Positions 1 to 6,898 of a stretch of 9,561 bases of DNA are shown one piece after another. Position 1 is the first letter of the stretch; each line of letters begins with the position of its first letter. The position numbers and the translations under genes are program-made. The notes under the pieces were generated by a model. The model was not told the DNA's origin, ran no database searches, and saw nothing but the letters and a program-made list of their open reading frames with translations. The stretch is from assembly GCA_002070755.1 (NCBI GenBank), contig MWDY01000255.1, forward strand, positions 1 through 9,561, given 5' to 3'. Source of the DNA: Spirochaetes bacterium ADurb.Bin110 (GTDB taxonomy: Bacteria > Spirochaetota > Spirochaetia > Treponematales > Rectinemataceae).

Positions 1-2130
1 ATCTCTGCTGGAAAGCCTTCCGGTTGCGGCGCCAGTCTGCACAAAGGTAGTATGAATTCGTCCTTGCGCCGTTGCTAACTCTGCGAGAGGTTCGATATAT
101 GTCGTCTTTAGTTTGGTCAAAAGCCTTTGTCTAAGAATGAGCTGAGGAACGGGATCCAAAGGTGCAAGCTCTTCTAGTACAGAAGTATCGGTGGAAAAGC
201 CCGTTTTTGTTCGCTTTTGTACAGGTAGCTTCCGCTCGGAAAACAGTACTTCTGCTAGTTGTTTTGGAGAAGCCAAATTGAACTCATGGCCAACCAGCTG
301 AAAGACTTTGGCTTCGATCTCTGTAAGCTCTTTCTGTAGTTCTTTGCCATAGGCACGAAGGCGTTCTGCATCTACGCGAATTCCTATGCGCTCCATCTCA
401 GCAAGGATAGGCAATAAAGGCATCTCTAAATCATAGAATATATTATGCAGATTCTGCGTTTCAATTTCTTTAGAGAGCAATTGATAGAGCAGAAAAGAAA
501 AGTAGGCATCTTCCGATGCATAGCGAGTTGCAGTAGCCAAAGGCACGTCGGCAAAGGTAAGACCTTTCGGTACTACATCCACATATTCTAGTCCAGAAAT
601 CCCAAGAAAACGTTTAGCAACCGAAGACAGCGAAAACGAAGGGGCCTCTCCATCCAGAACCCATGCAGCTATCATAGTGTCAAAGCAAGGCAGATTTACT
701 TCCAGACCTGCTGTGGAGAGCACATTTATATCGAACTTTAGGTTGTGCCCAACAAGGAGCATGTGTGGCTTCTTCATGAGCCTCGATAAAGACGAAAGAG
801 CCAGGTCCTTTGGAATGCATTCTGCATCAGGACTCTTTAGGGGCACATACCACGCCGAATCAGCATCTAGAGCAAGAGAAAAACCGACAAGTCCCGCCTT
901 ATGCACCTCTAGAGAATCGGTCTCGGTGTCAAATGCACATACAGCTCGATTAATGGCCTCATCTATAATCCTATCGAGTTTTTCGATTGATAAAACTGCC
1001 TCATAATTCGCTTGTATTCGATGACCAGGCGATAATCCTGAAGTATTATCGCTGGGCGTAATAGAAGCTTCCTTTTGAGCTACTGCTTGAGCTGCGGCTT
1101 GCGGAGAAAGCACAGCCTGCGTAGAAGACGCAGTCTGTATAGAAGAAGCAGCTTGCATAGAAGATGCAGCTTGCAACTGCTGCGCCCCCCCTGAAACTCC
1201 CTGGGGACTCACAGCCGAAGCGGATTCTTCTATAGCTATGGACTTTGCAAGCAATTGCCTACGCAATTCATCAGGAATAAGGCTCTTGATGTCTTCTTTT
1301 AAGAAAAGAGGGGCTGCTGCTTCAATATTCAAGGAGGGTTTCAATAGAACGACATCATTAGGGCAAGCAGGGACATCATAGCATAGAGATATAACCTCTC
1401 TAGATAAGAATGCACTCTCTCTTCCTTCTTCGAGCTTCTTTCGCAGAGATTCTGGCTCTATTGTAGTCAAATTATCATATATGGCTTCAAGCGAGCCGAA
1501 TTTCGAAATCAGCTTCTGAGCGGTTTTTTCTCCGATGCCCTTTACGCCCGGCACATTATCCGAAGCATCTCCTGTAAGTGCAAGGAAATCTCGGATTTGA
1601 TCAGGTCTTACTCCCCATTCATTAAAAACTCCTTGGGCATCCAATTCTCTAAATGAAAAGTTTTCTGAAGGCCGAAGTGCAAATATCTCATCTCCTACGA
1701 GCTGCAATAAATCCTTGTCACCGGAAACAATAAAGCATGGTCGGCCTTCTTTCCGACATTGATTGGCCAAGGTTGCTATTATATCGTCGGCTTCATATCC
1801 TTCGCATCTAATAGCTGGCACTTCCAATGCCTGAAGAATCGCTTCTATTTTTGGGATCTGTGCTGTTAAGTCTTCTGGCGTTTTCTGCCGAGTTGCCTTA
1901 TAGGTGGCAAACTGCGTATGGCGAAATGTGGGTCCAATAGAATCTAGAGCGGCTGCAAAGAGCTCCGGTTTTTTTTGTTCGAATAGAGAAAAAAGAAAAC
2001 GGAAAAACCCAAACAATGCTGATACATTTTCCCCTTTGGAATTTCGTAGAGGCTTTCGGATAAAGGCAAAATAGGAACGATAAATAATTGCATAGACATC
2101 GAGTATATACAAAGGGGCTTTGTTTTCCAT
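1..2130 (-). CDS. polA: DNA polymerase I, partial (C-terminus outside the window)
   Basis: Enzyme of replication and repair that removes RNA primers, fills gaps and proofreads. The frame is open for 710 codons from ATG 2130 to base 1. An N-terminal 5' nuclease domain (about 1-290) carries EADD (D115, D116), SGDKD (D138, D140) and a helix-hairpin-helix GDASDN (D188, D191) followed by GVKGIGEKTA. A low-complexity linker follows (about 310-370). The 3'-5' exonuclease domain keeps all its metal ligands: DTE (D401, E403), NLKFD (D467) and YASED (Y537, D541), so proofreading should be active. The polymerase domain is entered and the visible part ends at TGRLSSRD (703-710), just before the palm. About 200 or more residues are therefore missing, judged from the usual length near 930. 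A GGAAGA ribosome site lies 5 nt before the ATG. It follows the J-domain gene by 20 bp on the same strand and is probably cotranscribed. The identification is certain. Confidence 0.97.
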   Translation of the reverse strand, partial: MENKAPLYILDVYAIIYRSYFAFIRKPLRNSKGENVSALFGFFRFLFSLFEQKKPELFAAALDSIGPTFRHTQFATYKATRQKTPEDLTAQIPKIEAILQALEVPAIRCEGYEADDIIATLANQCRKEGRPCFIVSGDKDLLQLVGDEIFALRPSENFSFRELDAQGVFNEWGVRPDQIRDFLALTGDASDNVPGVKGIGEKTAQKLISKFGSLEAIYDNLTTIEPESLRKKLEEGRESAFLSREVISLCYDVPACPNDVVLLKPSLNIEAAAPLFLKEDIKSLIPDELRRQLLAKSIAIEESASAVSPQGVSGGAQQLQAASSMQAASSIQTASSTQAVLSPQAAAQAVAQKEASITPSDNTSGLSPGHRIQANYEAVLSIEKLDRIIDEAINRAVCAFDTETDSLEVHKAGLVGFSLALDADSAWYVPLKSPDAECIPKDLALSSLSRLMKKPHMLLVGHNLKFDINVLSTAGLEVNLPCFDTMIAAWVLDGEAPSFSLSSVAKRFLGISGLEYVDVVPKGLTFADVPLATATRYASEDAYFSFLLYQLLSKEIETQNLHNIFYDLEMPLLPILAEMERIGIRVDAERLRAYGKELQKELTEIEAKVFQLVGHEFNLASPKQLAEVLFSERKLPVQKRTKTGFSTDTSVLEELAPLDPVPQLILRQRLLTKLKTTYIEPLAELATAQGRIHTTFVQTGAATGRLSSRD
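1113..1184 (-). repeat. 18-bp tandem repeat in the polA linker
   Basis: Four adjacent 18-nt units (1113-1130, 1131-1148, 1149-1166, 1167-1184) share the plus-strand pattern cagcttgcatagaagatg. The two middle-right copies are the closest and the outer ones are degenerate. Read on the polA strand they give hexapeptides QAASSM, QAASSI, QTASST and QAVLSP, with more Ala/Gln-rich sequence beside them. The array sits between the 5' nuclease and the proofreading domain, so changes in copy number would keep the frame and only alter the length of a flexible hinge. Repeat origin by slippage is inferred. Confidence 0.8.
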
Positions 2131-2150
2131 TTTATTCTTCCATCGTATTC

Positions 2151-2672
2151 TTATCTGAAACTCTTAGCTTGAGATTCTTCCCATGCTTCTATGAGCTGAT
2201 AAGCTGCGTTGATTCTAGAGCTTATCTCATTTGCTTCCGCACTGTCCGCAGCGGATTTGGTATGCCTATCTGGATGATGCTCTTTTAAGAGCTTCTTATA
2301 TCGCACCTTTACCTGCGTAAAAGGAACATAGGGTTCTAATCCTAGAAACCTGTAAGCTTCTTCTACAGCCTTTCTTTTGGTTTCTTCTTCAAGAGTCTCG
2401 CCCGTATCGTAAGATCGATAATTATAAGACCTCCAATTAGTTCGGGTTTTGTGCTTCTTATCTGCCTTAAATGGATCGAGATAGGATTCGAGCTCATCCC
2501 ATGCGTCAGCAAGATCCGGATCTTCGAATGGCTCTGAGTCTCGAAACCTTGTTCGCCCCAAACTCTCACCAAACGTGGAGGACATCCATGCGCGAACCAG
2601 CATCTCAAGCCTATCGAATATTTGATCCACCTTATGCCTCGCTAAATCAGATTTCTGATGATAATATAGCAT
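2151..2672 (-). CDS. J-domain (DnaJ-like) co-chaperone of 173 residues
   Basis: Predicted partner of a DnaK/Hsp70 ATPase. The J domain is at the C-terminus: a helix with KVRYKKLLKEH leads into the diagnostic HPD (residues 133-135), followed by the usual EISSRINAAYQLIEAW helix. The N-terminal 100 residues are charged, with an acidic stretch (DSEPFEDPDLADAWDEL) and then a basic Tyr/Arg-rich one. There is no Gly/Phe region, zinc finger or C-terminal substrate domain, so this is a type III J protein and not DnaJ itself. ATG 2672 is chosen because the longer frame to 2741 would run antisense into the conserved start of psuK; its ribosome site is weak, so the start is uncertain. It lies 20 bp upstream of polA on the same strand and is divergent from psuK with only 31 bp between the starts. 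The family is sure but the client is unknown. Confidence 0.85.
   Translation of the reverse strand: MLYYHQKSDLARHKVDQIFDRLEMLVRAWMSSTFGESLGRTRFRDSEPFEDPDLADAWDELESYLDPFKADKKHKTRTNWRSYNYRSYDTGETLEEETKRKAVEEAYRFLGLEPYVPFTQVKVRYKKLLKEHHPDRHTKSAADSAEANEISSRINAAYQLIEAWEESQAKSFR
2656..2667 (+). promoter_or_regulatory. candidate extended -10 element for psuK
   Basis: TG-A-TAATAT, with an upstream TG and four of six matches to TATAAT, lies inside the 5' end of the divergent J-domain gene. Transcription from it would start near 2674, leaving a leader of about 30 nt that contains the psuK ribosome site. No good -35 box is visible at 17 nt. It is proposed because the two divergent starts are so close that the psuK promoter must lie in or beside the neighbouring coding sequence. 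Confidence 0.25.
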
Positions 2673-2688
2673 ATTTGTATATCTTGGT

Positions 2689-2694
2689 GGAGGG
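2689..2694 (+). promoter_or_regulatory. strong ribosome binding site that decides the TTG start of psuK
   Basis: GGAGGG lies 9 nt before TTG 2704. No ATG or GTG is available in frame before the conserved first strand of the kinase (VIVGGLNLD), so this near-consensus Shine-Dalgarno sequence is the main support for a TTG initiation codon. Confidence 0.75.
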
Positions 2695-2703
2695 TGAAAG
2701 ACC

Positions 2704-3828
2704 TTGAAAATCGATAGACACAGGAAGCCATATTGTGTCATTGTCGGAGGTCTGAATTTAGATATTCAGGCTTTTTGCAACTTTGAATATCAGCCAGAAG
2801 ACTCAAACCCCGGGCAGATTCATAGAAGCCTAGGAGGTGTCGGACGGAATATAGCAGAGAACCTATTTCGCCTTGGGCTGGATGTAGAACTGATAACTGT
2901 CGTTGGAGATTCTTTAAGTTGGGATAGGCTTGTTTTTAGTACCGAAAAGTTGGGAATTGGTCTTGCTCATAGCCCCCGAATTGTGAAGGCGCCTCTATCT
3001 GTTTATCTATGCATTCTAGACAGGTATGGAAACCTTATGGGCGCCGTTGCAGATATGCGTGCCATCGAGGAGATGAAAATTCATGATCTCGAAGTTCAAA
3101 AACCTTTGCTCGACTTTGCAGAAGCAATTGTGGTGGATGGGAATATTCCAAAGGATTGTATCGAATGGATCACCGCTAATTATGGTGTCTTAGAAGATAA
3201 TAAGAAAGCGCATATATCTTACAAGAAGCAAAGGTCTCAAGAGCCAAACACAATTTCTAGGCCTTTGCTTATTGCCGACCCTGTTTCCACAAAAAAGTCG
3301 GAAAAATTTGTGTCTTGCTTTGGAAAATTCGACCTGGCAAAGCCGAATATAAATGAAGCTGCCAAAATTGCTGGCCTTGAACAAGATGCTTCTATAGAAG
3401 AGATAGCTTTGTCTCTAAGGGAAAAGTCTCTTCTGCCAAAAGAGCTGTATATATCTAAAGGAGGGCAGGGCTTGAGTTTTGTAGGCCAGGACATTATCCA
3501 GCATATCTCATTGAGCTCTCTCGAGCTTCGCCCTCATGTGATAAATCGTTCAGGCGCTGGCGATGCAGCATGTGCAGCCCTAGTTTGGATCTCATTGCTT
3601 GAGAGACGAATAAAAGAAAACTACGAAGATAGATCATGGTCTATTTTTCCTAGAGACAAAGCGAAACTAGCGCTGAGCGCTGCACTCTATGCAAGTGCAT
3701 CGAATCGGCCAGTCAATCCTAAGCTGAATCAGCGCAACCTGTTCGAAACGACAAGAATCTGCTATCCTGAAACATCAGAGCTGATAGGTGAGCTTATCAA
3801 TGCAATCCAAGCGGAGAACCACAGATGA
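2704..3828 (+). CDS. psuK: PfkB-family sugar kinase, probable pseudouridine kinase
   Basis: Predicted cytoplasmic ATP-dependent kinase that makes pseudouridine 5'-phosphate from pseudouridine. PfkB/ribokinase marks are present in order: the first strand VIVGGLNLD (12-20), the glycine-rich substrate motif LGGVGRNIAENL (43-54), AKPNINEA (about 212-219), and the ATP-site signature NRSGAGDAA with the catalytic base D287. At 374 residues it is about 60 longer than E. coli PsuK (about 313). Extra length is seen as a Lys/Ser/Gln-rich stretch around 160-190 and a charged loop near 300-320. It starts at TTG with a strong ribosome site. Its stop overlaps the psuG start by 4 bp (ATGA), which implies translational coupling. 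Substrate assignment rests on this partnership, because PfkB sequences alone do not distinguish ribokinase-like substrates well. No pseudouridine transporter gene lies beside it. Confidence 0.88.
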   Translation: MKIDRHRKPYCVIVGGLNLDIQAFCNFEYQPEDSNPGQIHRSLGGVGRNIAENLFRLGLDVELITVVGDSLSWDRLVFSTEKLGIGLAHSPRIVKAPLSVYLCILDRYGNLMGAVADMRAIEEMKIHDLEVQKPLLDFAEAIVVDGNIPKDCIEWITANYGVLEDNKKAHISYKKQRSQEPNTISRPLLIADPVSTKKSEKFVSCFGKFDLAKPNINEAAKIAGLEQDASIEEIALSLREKSLLPKELYISKGGQGLSFVGQDIIQHISLSSLELRPHVINRSGAGDAACAALVWISLLERRIKENYEDRSWSIFPRDKAKLALSAALYASASNRPVNPKLNQRNLFETTRICYPETSELIGELINAIQAENHR

Positions 3829-4727
3829 ACAAGTATCTTGATATTTCAGAAGAAGTTACTGATGCAATCAGTGTAGGAATACCCGTAGTTGCCCTAGAAT
3901 CGACGATAATCACACATGGCATGCCCTGGCCGCAAAACCTCGAAACCGCGCTGGAAGTAGAAAATGCGGTTAAAGAAGAAGGAGCGATCCCTGCCACTAT
4001 CGCAATCATAAATGGAAGGCTGAAAGTCGGCCTTACGCACGAAGAGCTTGTTTTGCTCGCGAATGGTTCTCTCAAGCCAATCAAAGCGTCTCGAAGGGAC
4101 TTTCCTGGGCTTATAGCATTTGGGGGAAATGGTGCAACCACAGTTGCGGGAACCATGATAATCGCCGAAATGGCAGCAATCCATGTATTTGCGACAGGCG
4201 GTATTGGCGGAGTCCATCGCGGAGCGGAAAAATCCTGGGATGTCTCTGCGGACCTAGAGGAATTGGCACACACAGATGTTGCAGTGGTATGCGCAGGTGC
4301 AAAAGCTATTCTGGACCTTCCTAAGACTATGGAATACCTAGAGACTAAAGGAGTCCCAGTGATCGGTTACCGAACATCGGAGCTTCCCGCTTTCTATACG
4401 CAGCATTCGGGTGTCAAGCTTTCGCTTAGAGCCGATACTCCTCAAGAGATAGCAATGATACTTCGTGCCAAATGGGAATCTGGATTGAAAGGAGGAGTTG
4501 TCATAGCAAATCCTATTCCTTCTCAATATGCCATGAGCGAGACGACGATAGAGGCAGCAATTCAAAAAGCAATAGAAGAAGCCGAACACAAAGGGCTAAA
4601 AGGTGCAGAAGTCACTCCATATCTGCTTTCGAGAGTTGCGGATTTGACAGGGGGAGACTCTCTTGAGTCGAACATCGCGCTAGTGCTGAATAACGCTCGC
4701 CTTGCAGCCAGAATAGCTAAAGAATAA
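3825..4727 (+). CDS. psuG: pseudouridine-5'-phosphate glycosidase
   Basis: Cleaves the C-C glycosidic bond of pseudouridine 5'-phosphate to give uracil and ribose 5-phosphate; the reaction is reversible. At 300 residues it matches the family length and is recognisable throughout: VALESTIITHGMPWPQNLE, IAIINGRLKVGL, KASRRDFP, FATGGIGGVHRG, VVCAGAKAILDL, and IANPIP near the C-terminus. With a constant offset of 6, the residues known as catalytic in E. coli PsuG (E31, K93, D149, K166) are here E25, K87, D143 and K160, and the active-site His is H131, so the enzyme should be active. The ATG overlaps the psuK stop as ATGA. Together the two genes feed pseudouridine from RNA turnover into uracil and pentose phosphate pools. 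Function is well supported. Confidence 0.97.
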   Translation: MNKYLDISEEVTDAISVGIPVVALESTIITHGMPWPQNLETALEVENAVKEEGAIPATIAIINGRLKVGLTHEELVLLANGSLKPIKASRRDFPGLIAFGGNGATTVAGTMIIAEMAAIHVFATGGIGGVHRGAEKSWDVSADLEELAHTDVAVVCAGAKAILDLPKTMEYLETKGVPVIGYRTSELPAFYTQHSGVKLSLRADTPQEIAMILRAKWESGLKGGVVIANPIPSQYAMSETTIEAAIQKAIEEAEHKGLKGAEVTPYLLSRVADLTGGDSLESNIALVLNNARLAARIAKE

Positions 4728-4856
4728 GGTGCATGACAATTTTGTGCAAAGTTAATTAAAAAGAATATGAATAATTGTATTCGATAACTGGTTATGATAG
4801 GATAAATACCACTTCGCACTTATTATTATGCCTATTCGACATTCTATGGAGCACGA
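4728..4856 (+). promoter_or_regulatory. AT-rich intergenic region with weak promoter candidates
   Basis: This 129-bp gap separates psuG from the next gene and probably holds that gene's promoter. Two imperfect sigma-70-like pairs are visible: TTGTGC (4742-4747) with TATGAA (4766-4771), spacer 18; and TTGTAT (4775-4780) with TAGGAT (4798-4803), spacer 17. Neither is strong. A small inverted repeat, TGCATGA (4730-4736) with TTGTGCA (4742-4748), directly follows psuG but includes two G-T pairs and has no following T run, so I do not call it a terminator. GGAG at 4848-4851 is the ribosome site of the next gene. Confidence 0.35.
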
Positions 4857-5636
4857 ATGAGAATCATAAGATGCATTTATAAAGATGCCATATATTATGG
4901 CCGCATAGAAGATGATCTGGCCGTCCTTTCGAAGGATTTTCCGCAGATTCAGTTTCAAAACCAAGAAAAGGAGATTTATTTCGACAGAGAAGAAGCAAAA
5001 GTTCCATTTTCCAGCGTATATCTGGAAGCCCCTTGTGTTCCTACAAAAGCCATATGCGTTGGTCTCAACTACAGAGATCATGCCGAGGAGTTCGGGCTGA
5101 AAATTCCATCGTCTCCGGTGCTGTTCATCAAACCATCGACCACGCTTTTGGGCCCTGGAAAGCCCATACACTATCCCCGATTGTCGAAACAGGTAGATTA
5201 TGAAGCCGAGCTTGTGGTTGTCATAGGGAAAATCACAAAAAACATTGATGCCAAACATGCGCTTGATTATGTGCTTGGTTATACCTGCGGTAATGATGTG
5301 ACTGCGCGAGATCTGCAGCCCAAGGATGGACAATGGACAGTGGCCAAATCCTTCGATACCTTTATGCCATTGGGTCCATGGATCGAAACTGACCTAGATC
5401 CATCATCTTTGAAGTTAAAAGCTTATCTCAATAATGAGCTTAAGCAGTCCTCCTCGACCTCAAATTTAATTTTCGATGTTCCTTCTTTAATAGAATATAT
5501 CTCCCAGATTATGACGCTCCAACCAGGAGACGTGATTATGACGGGGACACCTTCTGGAGTAGGGCCCATGCAAAAGGGAGATCGCGTATGCATCGAAATA
5601 GAAGGCATAGGTCGGCTTGAGAACACTATAGAATAA
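4857..5636 (+). CDS. fumarylacetoacetate hydrolase (FAH) family protein
   Basis: Cytoplasmic metal-dependent enzyme of the family that hydrolyses, decarboxylates or isomerises acylpyruvates and related 2-keto acids. At 259 residues it has a short N-terminal segment and then the FAH fold. Metal ligands are E116 and E118 in DYEAELVVVIG and D147 in GNDVTARD. The proposed catalytic His-Glu pair of FAHD1-type enzymes is present as H75/E78 in LNYRDHAEE, as are the conserved lysine K164 (AKSFDT) and the C-terminal TGTPSGVG loop. The ATG has GGAG 5 nt upstream. The AEC permease gene follows after 14 bp, so the two are probably cotranscribed. The exact substrate cannot be read from the sequence: oxaloacetate decarboxylase/acylpyruvase, hydroxyhepta-diene-dioate isomerase and sugar-acid dehydratase-like activities all occur in the family. 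Confidence 0.93.
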   Translation: MRIIRCIYKDAIYYGRIEDDLAVLSKDFPQIQFQNQEKEIYFDREEAKVPFSSVYLEAPCVPTKAICVGLNYRDHAEEFGLKIPSSPVLFIKPSTTLLGPGKPIHYPRLSKQVDYEAELVVVIGKITKNIDAKHALDYVLGYTCGNDVTARDLQPKDGQWTVAKSFDTFMPLGPWIETDLDPSSLKLKAYLNNELKQSSSTSNLIFDVPSLIEYISQIMTLQPGDVIMTGTPSGVGPMQKGDRVCIEIEGIGRLENTIE

Positions 5637-5650
5637 GAAAGCACCCAATT

Positions 5651-6571
5651 ATGGCTTTATCGCGTATTTTTTCGATTTTTCTCCTTATGGCTGTTGGATA
5701 TGGTGCTCGAAAGGAAAAGCTGCTCGATGAAAATGGAATTAGAGCTGTTTCAAATCTAGTACTCAACATTGCTCTTCCTTGCACAATAATCTCAAGTTTC
5801 GATAGAAGTATTCCTTTTTCCGCGGCAAAAGATCTAATCAAAGTAGCAATATATGCTATTGCGATTCATGGAATTTCTATTGCGCTTTCGGAAATTCTCT
5901 TTTCAAAAATGGAAAGAACCAAACAAAAGATCCTAATCTATGCAACAGTGTTTTCTAATTGTGGATTTATGGGCTTCCCTCTCGCAGAGAGCATTTTTGG
6001 TCATTCCAGTCTTATGTATGTTTCAATCTATGTTATGATTTTCAATATTTTCACATGGAGCTATGGGGTTGCTCTTCTGTCTCGAGGAGAAAACAGTGAT
6101 CAAAAAGCGAAGAAGACTAAGATAAGAGATATGCTTCTAAATCCAGGAATCATCGCGGTAGCTATAGGCTTTATTCTTTGGATCTTGCCTTTTTCGATGC
6201 CTCAGACAATCAGTTATGCTATAGCTCTCATTGCGAACTGTACTACGCCTTTATCTATGATCGTTGTGGGAGCGACATTGGCTAGTCTTGGTGTAAAAGG
6301 CTTGTTTTCTGGAATGGAGGTATGGATAGGATCTTTTATGAGGCTTCTGGTTTTGCCGATTCTTGTTATCATTTTTATGAAGATATCAAAGCAAAACGAT
6401 TTTCCAATGCAAGTGACCAGTCTCTTAGCAGCTATGCCTGCCGCTGCTCAAACCGTTATCTTCGCAGGACGCCATGATGCAGATGTCTTGCTCGCATCGA
6501 AAATAGTCTTTATTTCCACCGTGTTATCTGCAGTTACGATTCCTATAGTAGCACAATTGCTTCAAGCATGA
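5651..6571 (+). CDS. AEC-family (auxin efflux carrier) permease
   Basis: Inner-membrane secondary transporter of 306 residues, the normal AEC length, with about ten hydrophobic segments in two five-helix halves (roughly 3-19, 31-49, 60-85, 93-113, 120-145, 165-185, 190-215, 225-245, 255-275, 283-305). Family marks include LNIALPC, NCGFMGFPL in the fourth helix, LLNPGIIA opening the second half, TTPLSMIVVGATLA, and MPAAAQTVIFA near the end, with the conserved broken helices and prolines. A charged loop (SRGENSDQKAKKTK) separates the halves. Bacterial members move malate, malonate or other carboxylates. Its place 14 bp behind the FAH-family gene suggests a carboxylate or keto acid as cargo, but this is inference. 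The ribosome site is weak (GAAAG, about 10 nt before the ATG), consistent with coupling to the upstream gene. Confidence 0.93.
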   Translation: MALSRIFSIFLLMAVGYGARKEKLLDENGIRAVSNLVLNIALPCTIISSFDRSIPFSAAKDLIKVAIYAIAIHGISIALSEILFSKMERTKQKILIYATVFSNCGFMGFPLAESIFGHSSLMYVSIYVMIFNIFTWSYGVALLSRGENSDQKAKKTKIRDMLLNPGIIAVAIGFILWILPFSMPQTISYAIALIANCTTPLSMIVVGATLASLGVKGLFSGMEVWIGSFMRLLVLPILVIIFMKISKQNDFPMQVTSLLAAMPAAAQTVIFAGRHDADVLLASKIVFISTVLSAVTIPIVAQLLQA

Positions 6572-6827
6572 TTGATTTTTCGATATATGATTGGCTGAGC
6601 TTATACCCATTATTATAGAAATCAGTCAGGATGGAGGGGCTTTCGATGAATAGATCGATTAGCAAAAGCAGACTATGGATGCTAATATGGGGATGGAGAA
6701 TATCCCGACCGAGACGATCTATCTCTGGGCAGCGATTTTACTGCTACCAGCATTCATTCCTCTCAGCTTTGCTTCCCGCGATTATAAACTACGCGTAGAA
6801 GAGAATGCCGCTGTAAAAGCCGTATAG
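6572..6827 (+). pseudogene. probable remnant of a membrane transporter C-terminus
   Basis: The stretch between the permease and the GH2 pseudogene has no intact gene of normal size. One frame ending at TAG 6827 encodes 50 residues from ATG 6675: a hydrophobic segment (TIYLWAAILLLPAFIPLSF) followed by a charged tail (SRDYKLRVEENAAVKAV). Further upstream the same frame looks protein-like (LIPIIIEISQDGGAFDE) but is broken by two TAG codons near 6650-6662. One membrane helix with a short cytoplasmic tail is how MFS/GPH sugar symporters end, which would fit the glycosidase next door. That family assignment is a guess. It could instead be a genuine single-helix small protein, although no good ribosome site is seen before 6675. 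Confidence 0.35.
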
Positions 6828-6898
6828 CCCTTTCTTTAGAGATATATATTATATGATCGAATTATGAATTGCGAGCATATAAAGAATCGACGATTAGC

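Noticed and set aside
677..1006. Plus-strand open frame of 109 codons opposite polA.
   Set aside because: It is a shadow of the conserved 3'-5' exonuclease coding sequence and has no family character.
2673..2741. The longer J-domain frame starting at 2741.
   Set aside because: It would overlap antisense the conserved start of psuK, and the added residues show no domain character.
4730..4748. Inverted repeat after psuG as an intrinsic terminator.
   Set aside because: The stem has seven pairs, two of them G-T, and is followed by A-rich sequence instead of a T run.
4752..5333. Minus-strand open frame of 193 codons opposite the FAH-family gene.
   Set aside because: It lies opposite the conserved metal-binding region of the real gene and its translation shows no recognisable domain.
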